Below, one piece after another: positions 34,391 through 44,602 of a stretch of DNA of 64,000 bases; the first letter of the stretch is position 1; every line of letters starts with the position of its first letter. A program made the position numbers and the translations under genes. The stretch covers positions 28,703,426-28,767,425 of the forward strand of contig NC_090321.1 of the NCBI RefSeq assembly GCF_040869045.1, in the 5' to 3' direction. The DNA comes from Eurosta solidaginis. Taxonomy: Eukaryota > Arthropoda > Insecta > Diptera > Tephritidae. The notes beneath the pieces are model-generated. The model was given only the letters and a program-made list of their open reading frames with translations, did not search any database and was not told where the DNA came from.

Positions 34391-34880
34391 CATAGGTTGG
34401 GTTAGGTTGGAGCGTTTTTATTTTCGAACGTTGGGGCAGCTTACTCAAGTATTTCAATTAAGCAGAATAGTCCTGATCGTGTGTTTACGCTCCGTGCAAC
34501 CGCCGTTGGGCATAACGTCACGTTCCCTACCGTGCAGTTCAGTCGCCACTGCTTTGAATGCGCATTTTGCTCACAGCACTCCAGAAATCTACTTGTGACA
34601 TCAGGGGGCCTTAATACCCTCCACAGTAGGTAGTGAAATATTACGAGCTCTACGTTTTGCATTTCGGTGGAACACTGTGGACAGAAAGGATCCTCCTCAA
34701 TCCTTCGCTTACGTAAATGCCCCTTGAAACATTTGTGCCTACTCAATATCTGCGGGAGGTGGTGTTATAGCTCTTCGTGCTTCCGCTCATACCATTCCTC
34801 TATATTCCGAGCTAACTTGAAGGTCAAGCGCCCTCTCATCCTTCTTCTTACCACTCTTGCACTTAGCTATTTTTCGTAAC
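34391..34880 (-). pseudogene. C-terminus of an R1/LOA-type LINE
   Basis: Minus-strand text reads EWYERKHEEL, a stop, HHLPQILSRHKCFKGHLRKR, then IEEDPFCPQCSTEMQNVELV. In this LINE group the end is a finger of the form C-x2-C-x8-H-x4-C. Here C22 and C25 of the 101-residue frame (34746 down to 34441) remain, but the H and last C are L34 and Y39, so the motif is broken. The element's 3' end is the CCAACCTAACCCAACC tract at about 34393-34410. Upstream sequence to about 34880 gives only weak matches. Confidence 0.75.
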
Positions 34881-36660
34881 CTAGCGCTTTTCTTGGTATC
34901 ATCAGGTAGTGGCCCGTTTCGTATGTCATACAGATCAGCCATTTCGTTTGACACCAGATCAACCGGATTTTCCGAGATAAAACAAGGATCACCTCATCCG
35001 AAACCATCTGATAAACACTTGCTTATCCTATAGCAGTTATTCGGTAAGCTGCTAGTATATTTTTTGTTGTCTCATTTCATCATCACCATCTGTTTTATTG
35101 CTATCCATCTCAAGCCCCATATTCGTCAGTTATTCCTTTATTCTTCCTACGTCGTCACTTCATAATCATAGGTGGACTTCGGCTGCCTATTAGTCACCCA
35201 AGTATGATCGAGTTTTACTTGGAATCATGTCCATCCAGACAATAATACTCACTTATATCCGCTGCCACCCGCACCTCATAGTCAAACGGACACTATGTAC
35301 TCGGAATCTCGTCCTTTCCGACATCATAAACAACAGTGCTCTAACTTGAATGTTAAATAAATGTTCATAAGGTATAATCGCTATATATAAATATAAATGT
35401 ATACATTTATAAACTGTAAGATTTACCAATTTGTAGATTAAATAAATAAATAGTGGTTCAGTTTTTGTAAGTTATATAATTCATCCTCTTCCAAAAACAA
35501 TGCGAAATATTAATATAGGCAATTTCAAATAATCTCCACTTTTTTCCATTTCCATTTGTTCCAATTTGATATGGGATGTAGTGTAATGCTCTAATCGAGT
35601 TCATGTTAGCATGTTTGGTTCGCAGCGAACAAACGCACAAACTAATTTTTTTTTGTTATTTTTGTCAAACAACTTTATTTATTTGCTTAACAACTAATAA
35701 ACTATTTGTTCTGATTCAGGGTGAAACTACATATTTCAAAGCTTAATTGCCACGCTCCTTTTAAAGATTCCTTCACATTATATACAACTAAAGTAAGCCT
35801 TAAAATGCAAACAAGCAATTTGAAATCGAAGCTTTCTATGCGGAGTTATTACGTAAAATACTCATGTAGCCGATTTATTTTATAAAAGGTATAGGTGAAA
35901 TCGCCTTTGGAACCAATCCCTCTTCCAAACATTTGAAGTTATATAAAAATTTACTTCAGCACTTATGTGAGCTTAATCAAATTTGCATCGCTCAAGTTTG
36001 TAAGGCACTGTAAAGTGCATTTGTATAAGCAAAAGAATCAAATTTTATATGCAAATACGTATGTGTATGTACATAAGTGCGGCGGAAAAAGTAACGGAAA
36101 AGTTGTAAAGTTATTATGCCATTACTTAATTTGATATAATTTTGTTGGCATTGCTTTGCGAATGGAAAACTGTTTTATTTCGTTTGTTCCCAGAATGCGA
36201 ATATGCTGCAGTTGTGATCGCCAAAGCCAACGAGCTATAGGACAATATGCGTGTATATGTGAATGATAAAAGAGTCTAGGTATGAAAGTAATTACTTATA
36301 TGACAAACATGTATGTTTGTATATGACACTCTCAATGTATATTTTGTCTTACCAACCTGCCTTTTCGTATTAACCACCACCAACACCCACTCCCGTCTAT
36401 GATTATTATTATGAACTATTTATGTTGCTTTTTTCTCTATGATTTTTTCATATACAATATTGCTTTTGTATTCTACCTCGTTTACTGCTTTTTGTTGCCA
36501 TTATTACAACTCGTGAAATTATTCATAAAAGTGTCAATAAAATATGACACTATGGCATCATCGCCATAAACAAAGTCCAATTTTCACAACTATTCTGTAA
36601 CAGATGTCGCAGTGCTGTGAATATCAATTGGCAAGAAACAGAATTGAAGTAGGAATAATG
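34881..36660. other. Unassigned DNA
   Basis: Nothing I can support. 35090-35340 is less AT-rich than its surroundings and may be older retroelement sequence, but no motif is readable. Confidence 0.35.
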
Positions 36661-36666
36661 AAGACA

Positions 36667-36905
36667 AACAAAAAACCGCTGTGGTGGCTGAATGGTTATA
36701 GCAGCGGCGCCTAAACGTTGCCGATGGAGGAATTTAGCAGTTCCCGAAATGGATATATACAACGAGCTTTGGCAGTTGTCTAAATTTTTTCTTTCTTCTA
36801 ATCTAATTTAAAAATTTTTTCAATTAAGAAAAAATATATTATAACAATAATAATGATAAAATAATTATTGTTAGGCCTTGAGCTCGATTCAAACTCGCGA
36901 TCTTA
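36667..36905. repeat. Two tRNA-like fragments in opposite directions
   Basis: At 36670-36705 (plus), 'gtggtggctgaatggttata' resembles an A box. At about 36868-36920 (minus), 'gcgagtttgaatcgagctca' resembles a B box with an anticodon-arm-like 'ctacagatttgtaag' before it. Neither forms a full cloverleaf. They are possible relics of SINEs. Confidence 0.35.
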
Positions 36906-37532
36906 CAAATCTGTAGGCCGATATAACAACAAAAATTATTATTCATAAACTAAATAGAAGGTCGTCGCTTCAATGCTATACAGCACGAGTTGTCCCATAA
37001 CCGGCACTAATTTGTTCCACAGCGCTTTTCCCATTTTATTGTTTTGAGTTTTTCTATTGTTTTAAGTTTTTTTTTTTTTTTAATTTTACCAGTACTTTTA
37101 AATTTGCACTACTAACCTACCCTTCTATACATTTTATATTCACTTTTATATTCTATTCTAACAAACCTACCAATAGATTGTTGTTTACTTTAAAGCTTTT
37201 GCCGGAAGCTAAACTAACGGCAATTATGTATGTTGGCAATAAATGTGGGGAATGAAAGGTGATCTTAGATGGTCATATATGCCAGTATTTATATACAAAT
37301 GGAAATACATACATACATATTAGTGTCCTTGTATTATTTTTATATCATTATAGATATGCAGGTATATAACTGCAGAAGATATCACATTTTGTTTGTACTC
37401 AACGAATAGCTAGAAGATTTATGTGGATGAAGTTTGCGGCAATAGGATCCACCAACATTTATATTTAATTGCTTTTATTTAAATAATTTGTTGGTGATCA
37501 CGCAGGAGTGTTGATAGATACTATAATGATAT
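36906..37532. other. No recognised feature
   Basis: AT-rich; no coding or repeat structure noted. Confidence 0.4.
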
Positions 37533-38078
37533 TGTAGCAAATCTTAAAAAATCTACGATTATTCTGTGCCTTCGGTTATCCCTCGAATCACTGAACTATC
37601 AAATAAATAAACATAAATGTTCTATATATAAAATGCTCTTTATTAACTGCACTACTAAAGTAGTTGTTCTTCGCAATTTAGTGTATTCACGTACTACACT
37701 TACAGGGTATCAAAATCAAACTGATTGACCATTCCTTAGATTCCGTTGCTTTCATACTCTCGTTCGTCTGTTTCTCCCAGGGTATAGACTTTTCGCGAAT
37801 AGCCTTCTCAATTAGTTGCTTATTTACTTCTCTCATCTGCTGCATTTCATATTTACTGTTGTCTTCTATGTATATGTGTAAGTAATGTAATCTGCGCTCT
37901 TTGTTGCGATGAACAAATGTGTTTGTAATGTGATCTGCGCTCTTAGCTGTTGTGCTCATGCATGAGCTATGTATTTGTTGTTTCAACTGCTTGCATTGCT
38001 TTCGTTTTTGTGCAGCATTTAGTTAGTAGCGGCATGATGACGGGTTGAAACTGCTTATATTCGCTAAAATATTGTAAC
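37533..38078 (-). mobile_element. Degenerate LTR related to the solo LTR at 58.9 kb
   Basis: The segment 'tcgaatcactgaactatcaa' then 'ataaataaacataaatgttc', and 'gctctttattaactgcact', aligns with the R/U5 part of the LTR at 58892-59404 ('tcgaatcactaaactattga', 'ggcctttattaaagcact'). The left edge TGTAGCAA fits an LTR end; the right edge is a guess at 'attgtaac'. A polyadenylation signal (AATAAA on the minus strand) lies at about 37638. No internal retroelement sequence is attached. Confidence 0.55.
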
Positions 38079-38310
38079 TTGTATGTTACTAAGTTTCAAT
38101 TATAATACAATATTTTAATTATCTGGCTACGCAGTATCTGTCATTAATCAATTAGGATTTTAAAAACTGCTCCGGCAGGTTAACAAGAACTAGTTATGAA
38201 CTAGAAAGTGATGCCAAAAAGTAGAGGTTGCATTTACTGGTAACTAGAAAAAGTAATTCTCTTTAACAACTGATTTCCAAGCACAAAGAAGCTTTTTCTT
38301 AGTGAGATAT

Positions 38311-38318
38311 GTTTTCTG
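38311..38318 (+). repeat. Left 8-bp target-site duplication of the hAT element
   Basis: GTTTTCTG, identical to 41402-41409. An 8-bp duplication is the hallmark of hAT insertion. Confidence 0.85.
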
Positions 38319-38339
38319 CAGTGGCGTAGCGTGCCTTGG

Positions 38340-39304
38340 CGGGGTACCGTATAAAAATTTATTTGGGGGCCCTCAGGAAGGGAACAGATTTCCCAAAAAA
38401 AAAAAAAATCATAAACTTACAACTAATATTTATTCATTATACATAATAGGCGCGTCTCCTTACCTTGAATTTAATAAAATAATGACTAAAATGTGAAAAT
38501 ATCTTTCACAATTTGTCAAAATCATTTATTTTTATTAAAATCGAGTGTAAATTAACAAAGATAGTTATAGCCTTACAAAGTTTACTTTTATTCGTTTTCT
38601 ATCCGTTTCTGGAAAAACGAATTATGACGTCACGATCACTGATCTTCATACAAAACAATTGAAAAGTGCACATGATGGATTTGTATGATAGTGACATCAA
38701 CACTCTAATAATAGCAGTCTCTTTCTAACAGTGATTTAAGACGTCCATATATTCGTTATCTTTAAAGATATTTAAAAAAAAATACTTTCTCATTTATGTT
38801 ATGTAGTCATCTAGCCTATTATACCTACATATCACTATTTAACAAAAACATAAGAAACAATTCGAATTAAATGTTCACTCTCCCTGCCTTTTTTCAACAA
38901 ACTGATTTATTAAATCATTTATATTTGACGATTACTTAAGTTTTTCTAAAGTTTCTGCCTTTATAGATAAAAGTGACAGGTCTGAGAGGCGTTCCTGTCC
39001 CATTTAAAGTCCTTAAGTAATTTTTTATAAGTTTAATTTCTCTTCTATTCCGGATGGATATCTGATGAAGAATGTGCTTGGGTTTCTCCTATTTCTGGAT
39101 GGACATGTTATGCAGGATGCACTTCGGTTTCCATTCCGATTATCTTCATAAATATATGTCACCATACAAAAAGTTGTTTTTTAAGGCAAAATCTAACCGA
39201 ATATCAAGAAAAAACTATAGGTTAACTTTTGACGTATATCCCCTTTGATTAACTACTAAATTTAAAGTATATTCCCCATTTTAGGTACAGGGGGTTACTA
39301 TTTT
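38340..39304. other. Left interior of the hAT element
   Basis: AT-rich, non-coding as far as can be read. A terminal GC-rich piece (38330-38375: 'ggcggggtaccgtataaa', 'tttgggggccct') resembles the inner part of the right end ('gtataattgatacggctgat'). Confidence 0.5.
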
Positions 39305-40676
39305 TATACCTTTCATGAAAATGAAATGGTATATTAATTTCGTCACGAAACCGAAAATTGTAAGTCCTTAAAGGAAAATAGATAGACCCACCATTAATTA
39401 TACCGAAATAATCAGGTTGAAGAGTTGATTTTGCCATGTCCGTCTGTCCGTCTGTCAGTCTGTCTGTTTGTATGCAAACTAGCCCCTCAATTTTTGAGAT
39501 ATCTTGATAAAATTTGGTGAGCGGGTGTATTTGGGTGTCCGATTAGACATTTGTCGGTACCGACCGGATCGGCCCACTATAGCATATATCCTCCATACAA
39601 CCGATTTTTCAGAAAAAGAGGATTTTTGTAATATCTTACCCAATTTAACAGATTGAAGCTTCAAACTTCACCATATACTTTCGTATATTGCACATATTGT
39701 TGCCTGAAAAAATTTATGAGATCGGTCGTATATATAGTATATATCCCCCACAACATGTTGTTCAGATAAGGAACTTTTCGTAATTACTGCCCTATTTTAA
39801 GAGCTAGAGGCTTCAAATTTCAACGAATGCTTACGTATATAGCATATATTGTTGTCTGAAAAAATCATAAAGATCGGTTGTATATATAGTATATATCTCA
39901 TACAACCGATTGTTCAGATAAGAAACTTTTCGCAATTTCTACCCCATTTTAACAGTTATAAGCTTCAAATTTCACCGATTGCTTACGTATATAGTATGTA
40001 TTGTTGTGTCAAAAAATCATAGAGATCGGTGATATATATAATATATATATGATGGTATATATAGTATATATATATATTTTTTACGATTTCGGCCCCATTT
40101 TAACAGCTAGAAGCTTCAAATTTCACCATTTTCATTGAGATCGGTGGTATACATAGTATATATCTCATACAACCGATTGTTCAGATAAGAAACTTTGCGC
40201 AATTTCTGCCCCGTTTTAACAGCTAGAAGCTTCAAATTTCACAAAATGTTTACGTATATAGCATATATTGTTGTCTGAAAAAATCATAGAGATCGGTGGT
40301 ATATATATTATATACTTCATATAAACTGTCATTTTGACCCCTTTTTTACTGTTAGAAGCTTCAAAATTCATCAAATTTCATCAAATAGTTACGCTTACGT
40401 CATATATTTTTGAAATACGTGATTCGTAATCATAGTTTTTACATGCAGACCACAAAAAACGTGAAGCTTTGCATCCTCACACAGATTACCTACCTATTTT
40501 TTATTTTATATTTATCTTAAAAATCGTTAAGGTATGTAGATCTGTTCACTATATATTTCTTATCTTATACATCCGATTATTCGGAGATTACGAATGGGAT
40601 AAGATTATTGTTCAGCCCCATTCATGAAAGGTATGAAGTCTTCGGCACAGCCGAAGACAGTCCCGTTTTTACTTGT
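39305..40676 (+). mobile_element. Helentron-like element, family B, copy 2, nested in the hAT
   Basis: Starts TATACCTTTCATGAAA after TTTTT and ends CGTTTTTACTTGT before TTTT. The subterminal repeat ATACCTTTCATGAA pairs with TTCATGAAAGGTATGAAG (about 40620-40637). The hairpin CTTCGGC-ACA-GCCGAAG follows at 40640-40656. A GTCCGTCTGTCCGTCTG block lies near 39438-39455. The interior has five or more modules of about 120-155 bp, each with 'agcttcaaatttcac', 'cgtatatag.atatattgtt' and 'tcatagagatcggtg'. Non-coding. Confidence 0.8.
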
Positions 40677-40679
40677 TTT

Positions 40680-40799
40680 CGATTGAGTTTCAGACGAATA
40701 TCTGCCATAGTAAAATTATTTAAATAAGCTAACCAATATACGTTTGCAAATAATTGTAAATAATTTTACTATGGAATACAATCATCGGAAACTCAATCG
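40680..40799. mobile_element. 120-bp MITE directly after the Helentron-like element
   Basis: CGATTGAGTTTC at the left and GAAACTCAATCG at the right form perfect 12-bp terminal repeats. A second inner match (CCATAGTAAAATTATTTA against AAATAATTTTACTATGG) extends the arms to about 45 bp with mismatches. Only three T bases separate it from the ACTTGT end of the family-B element. Confidence 0.7.
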
Positions 40800-40869
40800 C
40801 TATCGCAAAAATATTAATAGTAATCCCACAGGTAGATGAGATAAACGGGTTGGATAGTGAAATTTTTAC

Positions 40870-41019
40870 TTAGGGATAATACTTACCTTTGCAATCACTT
40901 ACAGAAGGTGTCTGAAAAAATGAAGAAAATTTGGGCACTTTTTTTATGGCCACCTCCCTTTTCTGTTTATTTTTTCTTTTCGTAGCTCCGTTGGAATAAT
41001 CTCTTTTCCTTTCACTCAT
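40870..41019 (-). pseudogene. hAT transposase, first exon (ZMYM1-like N-terminus)
   Basis: The minus-strand frame starts at ATG 41019 and reads MSERKRDYSNGATKRKNK, then QKREVAIKKVPKFSSFFQ. A short, basic N-terminus of this kind (MSKRK..SG..KRKKK..., ending in LPK.SSFF) is typical of ZMYM1/TTF-type hAT transposases. It precedes the zinc-finger domain in the family. A good splice donor AAAG|GTAAGTAT falls at 40887/40886, so the true exon probably ends there; reading on would give only four more codons before TAA at 40870-40872. The rest of the gene is absent downstream. The position, 0.4 kb inside the right terminal repeat, is as expected for the 5' end of the transposase. Confidence 0.65.
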
Positions 41020-41401
41020 TATTTTTTACAAATCTCTACTAACACCATTTAATCAGGAGAACAAATTGTTTGCATTGTATCACAATGTATTGCACAATTA
41101 AATTAAACACTGCTCTCCGTGGTTCGTATGCAGATTAGACGTATTATTTTACGGGGGCATCCCCGTTGAAGTATATGACTGAAACGGGGAAATCCCGCAG
41201 CCAACGATAATAACCGATGTAGTGTAGGGTGTTGCCAACTTTTGAACGGGAAAAAACAATTTGTTTGTTTTCAATCTTGTCATTTCAGCAGTAAAATAAA
41301 ATTGGGCAGTTTTTATTAATTTTTGCACGCGCATTGGGGGTCCACGTGGTTTGGGGCCCCGTATAATTGATACGGCTGATACGGCGGTAGCTATGCTCCT
41401 G

Positions 41402-41409
41402 GTTTTCTG
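41402..41409 (+). repeat. Right 8-bp target-site duplication of the hAT element
   Basis: GTTTTCTG, identical to 38311-38318. Confidence 0.85.
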
Positions 41410-41950
41410 TTTGAATTATTTTTAAATTTTTTAATTGTTCGGTCTTTCATCGTGATTAATATTTGTTTTCAAATATTTCTCACTATCTCCGAGACCGGTT
41501 AGCGTGATTTACTGCCTATATTTCCCAAAAACTCTTATTTTGTTACCGAAATTGGTTTATGGAATGCTTAACCTCTCGCCCGCTCTATTAGAATTAGCAT
41601 AATGTAAACTTAACGTCATCATCATCATTAATTCGCGCTTAAACCATTTTGGAAGTTTCGTAACAAGTTAGGTCAGCTATCCATATTTCGCGATAACTGA
41701 CACCAATTGGGAGCACTGAGGGTGGTCAAGTCTTCCTGACCTGACCCTTCCAATTCAGTGAAGGTCTCCCCCTTCTTCTGCTTCTAAACTGCGCTTTCGA
41801 TACTGTAATACTTTTATCGCCGGAACTTGCAGCACTTCCCATAAAATGATCTATCCAGCGCAGCTTTTGGATTTTTATTCGCAGCACTATCTTTAAATCA
41901 GTCAGTCTAAAGTAGCAACTGTTGGCAAAAGTTATTCTCCTCTTAACATT
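41410..41950. other. No recognised feature
   Basis: Mixed composition. A Cys-poor, motif-free stretch with no repeat partner in the window. Confidence 0.4.
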
Positions 41951-42640
41951 ATATTGTTACTAGCTTTACCCTGCGTACGTTATAACGCCCAAGATCGAAT
42001 GAATGTTGCGTTATTTTTTCTGGTTTATTTGTTGATAATTTAATTTATTGTTCTGTAAGTTGAAATGGGAAATACTTTTCAATAGGGAACACACACACAA
42101 AATTTTTATTTTTATAGAAGATGTAGATAGACTGAAGCTAACAAATTTTTTTTAACGGCGGCAGATTATTAAACGTCCAAAAGGAATAACAGCCAATGCA
42201 GTCAAACTTTTTTAAGTTTGTACGGCAGCTAGAGTTTTAAAAAATCCCTTTTGTAGGGAAGGTGCCACGCCCTTAGCTCCTTATCAATTTTCATTATCCT
42301 ACCATTACTACATCCAGAGATATGCAGTATGATATATTCCATTTGTATGGGAGGTGCCACGCCCCCTTTTATATATCGAAATTATTTTTAACCTAAAACC
42401 TTCCCTTTGATCGAGGCAATCTATAACCAAAATTTGGTGATGATTAAAGTGTGGGAGATACGTTTCCATATCAAACATACACACACAAAGAATTTGATTT
42501 TTATATATGTGATCCGGTCTATGAAAAGGTGGCTTATGACTAAAAAAAAAAACAGCTGTTAACAGTTGTTTCTCGCAATTATTTTTTGAGTCATAAGCCA
42601 CCTTTTCATAGACCGGGTCACATATATAGATAAGTGTCCG
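41951..42640 (+). repeat. Interspersed repeat of the 'TAGCTTTACCCTGCG' type, interrupted by a MITE
   Basis: Starts 'tactagctttaccctgcgta' and carries two 'aggtgccacgccc' words (about 42260 and 42352) and two CACACACACAAA words (about 42090 and 42479). It ends near 'tttttatata' and 'tatatagataag' on either side of the MITE at 42505-42625. The overall style resembles repeat 'E', but the class is not known to me. Confidence 0.5.
42505..42625. mobile_element. MITE with near-perfect 40-bp terminal inverted repeats
   Basis: The left arm TATGTGATCCGGTCTATG continues through 'aaaaggtggcttatgact' and the right arm is its complement with one mismatch (CCCGGTC for TCCGGTC). The short centre contains another palindrome, AACAGCTGTTAACAGTTGTT. 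It is flanked by TATA on both sides, consistent with insertion at TA or TATA. Non-coding. Confidence 0.75.
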
Positions 42641-43019
42641 CATTTATTCGTCCCGATGGTAAATTTTGGGGGTTACGCCGGGACTATTTCCTGGACTACC
42701 TTGACATAATTGCTACATTATTTGGGAATAGTTTTGGAATCATTTCGAGACTTTTGGTGATAATTTTTGAATAATCCGGGCACTATGCTGGATTTTGTCT
42801 GGACTGTTTTTTGTATTATTTCGAGACGTTTTGAGAAGGTGTTAGGGACTACTTCGGAATTATATCTGAACTATTTTTAGATCGTCATAAATCATCTTGA
42901 AAGCATTTGGGAGCCATTTCGAGTTAAATTAAAGGATTTATTAGCTATTATATTTCGGGAATATTTTGCAATCATTTAGCAGGGTTTGGTGAAATTTATT
43001 TGTAAATATCAGAAGCTAT
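42641..43019. other. Weakly repetitive DNA
   Basis: Words such as 'tttggaatcatttcgagac' and 'gtattatttcgagacg' recur with poor spacing. This may be a very old tandem repeat. Confidence 0.3.
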
Positions 43020-43064
43020 AGGGCTGTTATTACTATCGTATTGCTATAGATATGTTATAGGTTT

Positions 43065-43260
43065 GTTATCGTTTTATCGATATCAACTGTTTTCAAAGAG
43101 TATATCACTGTTGAGTTATTCAAAATGTATCGATTTATTATCGAAAATATATCGACTTCTTATCGAAAAATATCGATTAGTTATCGAAAAATAGCAATTT
43201 CAATAAAAAGTCGATATTTTTAAATAAAAAATCGATAGTTTTTCGTAAACAGACGATACA
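43065..43260. repeat. Cluster of TATCGAT / TTATCGA words
   Basis: About ten TATCGA or TCGATA words in 200 bp, including TATCGATAT near 43075 and repeated 'ttatcgaaaa(t)atcga'. In Drosophila, TATCGATA is the DREF/BEAF-type element, but the spacing here looks like a tandem repeat and no promoter is nearby. Confidence 0.45.
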
Positions 43261-43294
43261 AAATTTAAAATTCTTCGATAAAAAATGGCTAACT

Positions 43295-43375
43295 TGTCAA
43301 TGCCTTGCCGATATTACGAGGGTAGCAAACCACAGAGTTACCAGAGTGCTCTTATTCACTGAGCTAACTCGCACA
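43295..43375 (-). repeat. tRNA-like fragment
   Basis: The complement reads 'gagttagctcagtgaataag', 'agcactctggtaac', an A-box-like start. A B box is not convincing ('gctaccctcgtaatatcgg'). A decayed SINE head is possible. Confidence 0.35.
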
Positions 43376-44602
43376 TGTACACAAATATTGTGTCTATGGA
43401 TGTTCTTGCTGGGATGAACAGGGCTTATCAGAAACAAAGTTTACTTGATCGACTTGATGTACTAACTCGGGCAAAACTTGTATCATTTGAGCAACTGGAA
43501 ACTGTAACGCTATCATTTTAGGTCCCTCACTCACGATACGATCTTCTTTCAATTTCCTCATTGCCAAAGGGCTGTAGGCACTAGCTGTGCTCTTACACAA
43601 TTGCATCTCTTTAGCATATTCGGTGTGATCATTAAGCTAAATTACCTGTATCCTTAATTGTTTTCTTACGGTCCAATAGTGAGCAATAAAGCAATTACAA
43701 TGCCCATAAAAGATAAAAATTTGACCAACAGCGTACAGAGAAAGCATCAGATATACACATTAACACAAGTATACGAATATGCAGTACAATTAAAGCAACA
43801 AAACAAACAAAACTTGCCTCAAATTGCGGAAATCACAACTACCAGCTTTAATATGAGTACTAGTCAAAGTCATACAGTGAATACATACACACAGGCATAC
43901 TTGGAGTTCACAGTGTAATAGTTATCTATCCTTCGCCTTAAAATGGCTGCCACAACAATTGTTTTGCGGTTTAATTCCTTAGAGAAAATTGTCTCCGAAC
44001 ATTTTATGCTACAAAGGTAGCTATCAAATGTTGTTCGTTGCTGCCAAGCATTTAATATGTGTTGGTGTATGTGCTTTGTATACATATATGTGTTACGTGT
44101 TGCATGCCACAATATTTGTTTTTGCTTTTGCCATTTGACGTTGGCGTTGCTGTGCTAGTTATTGCTGTTACTTTGTATTTGGCTATGTTTGTAAATGTTT
44201 ACGTTTTTATGTTTGTGTGTGTGTTCGTTTTTATGCTTTACTGTTTTGACTCTTGGTCTAACCGCTTTTGCATATAATGTTCTAACGAAATGATAACATT
44301 TGGACAATATGGCGCATTCACTTAAACCATTAAAATGGCTAAAGCGACGTCTATAATGGCGAACAAATGGCACTCACTGCAATGCATATCTGGCAGCTAC
44401 CTCAAGCGTACAGCTCCCTATAGACACACACACAGATATAAGTACCTGCACCCAATGCTGCCATCGTTGTTTTGTAGTTTTGTATATATACATGTGTGTG
44501 CTTATACATATATTACATTATTTTCACTTTATGGTTACCTCTCCATTTAACTTCTTTATTCTTTGCTTTCGTGGAAATGGATTTTTTATATTTCTGTTTT
44601 TT
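43376..44602. other. Unassigned DNA
   Basis: Several overlapping open frames of 60-86 codons on both strands (for example 43658-43918) without recognisable domains. No repeat noted. Confidence 0.4.

Larger units (their letters stand above)
38319..41401 (-). mobile_element. hAT-superfamily DNA transposon (internally deleted, with nested insertions)
   Basis: Ends CAGTGGCGTAGC (38319) and, in reverse complement, CAGGAGCATAGC (41401): 9 of 12 terminal bases agree and both follow the hAT CAG.GGCGTAGC style. The perfect 8-bp duplication GTTTTCTG flanks both sides. Inside are a transposase first exon (40870-41019, minus), a family-B Helentron-like element (39305-40676) and a MITE (40680-40799). Without the nested pieces the element is about 1.6 kb, too short for a full transposase, and no DDE or hATC region was found, so it is a non-autonomous derivative. 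Confidence 0.8.

Noticed and set aside
43394..43606. 70-codon minus-strand frame next to a tRNA-like relic
   Set aside because: No motif recognised; probably chance.
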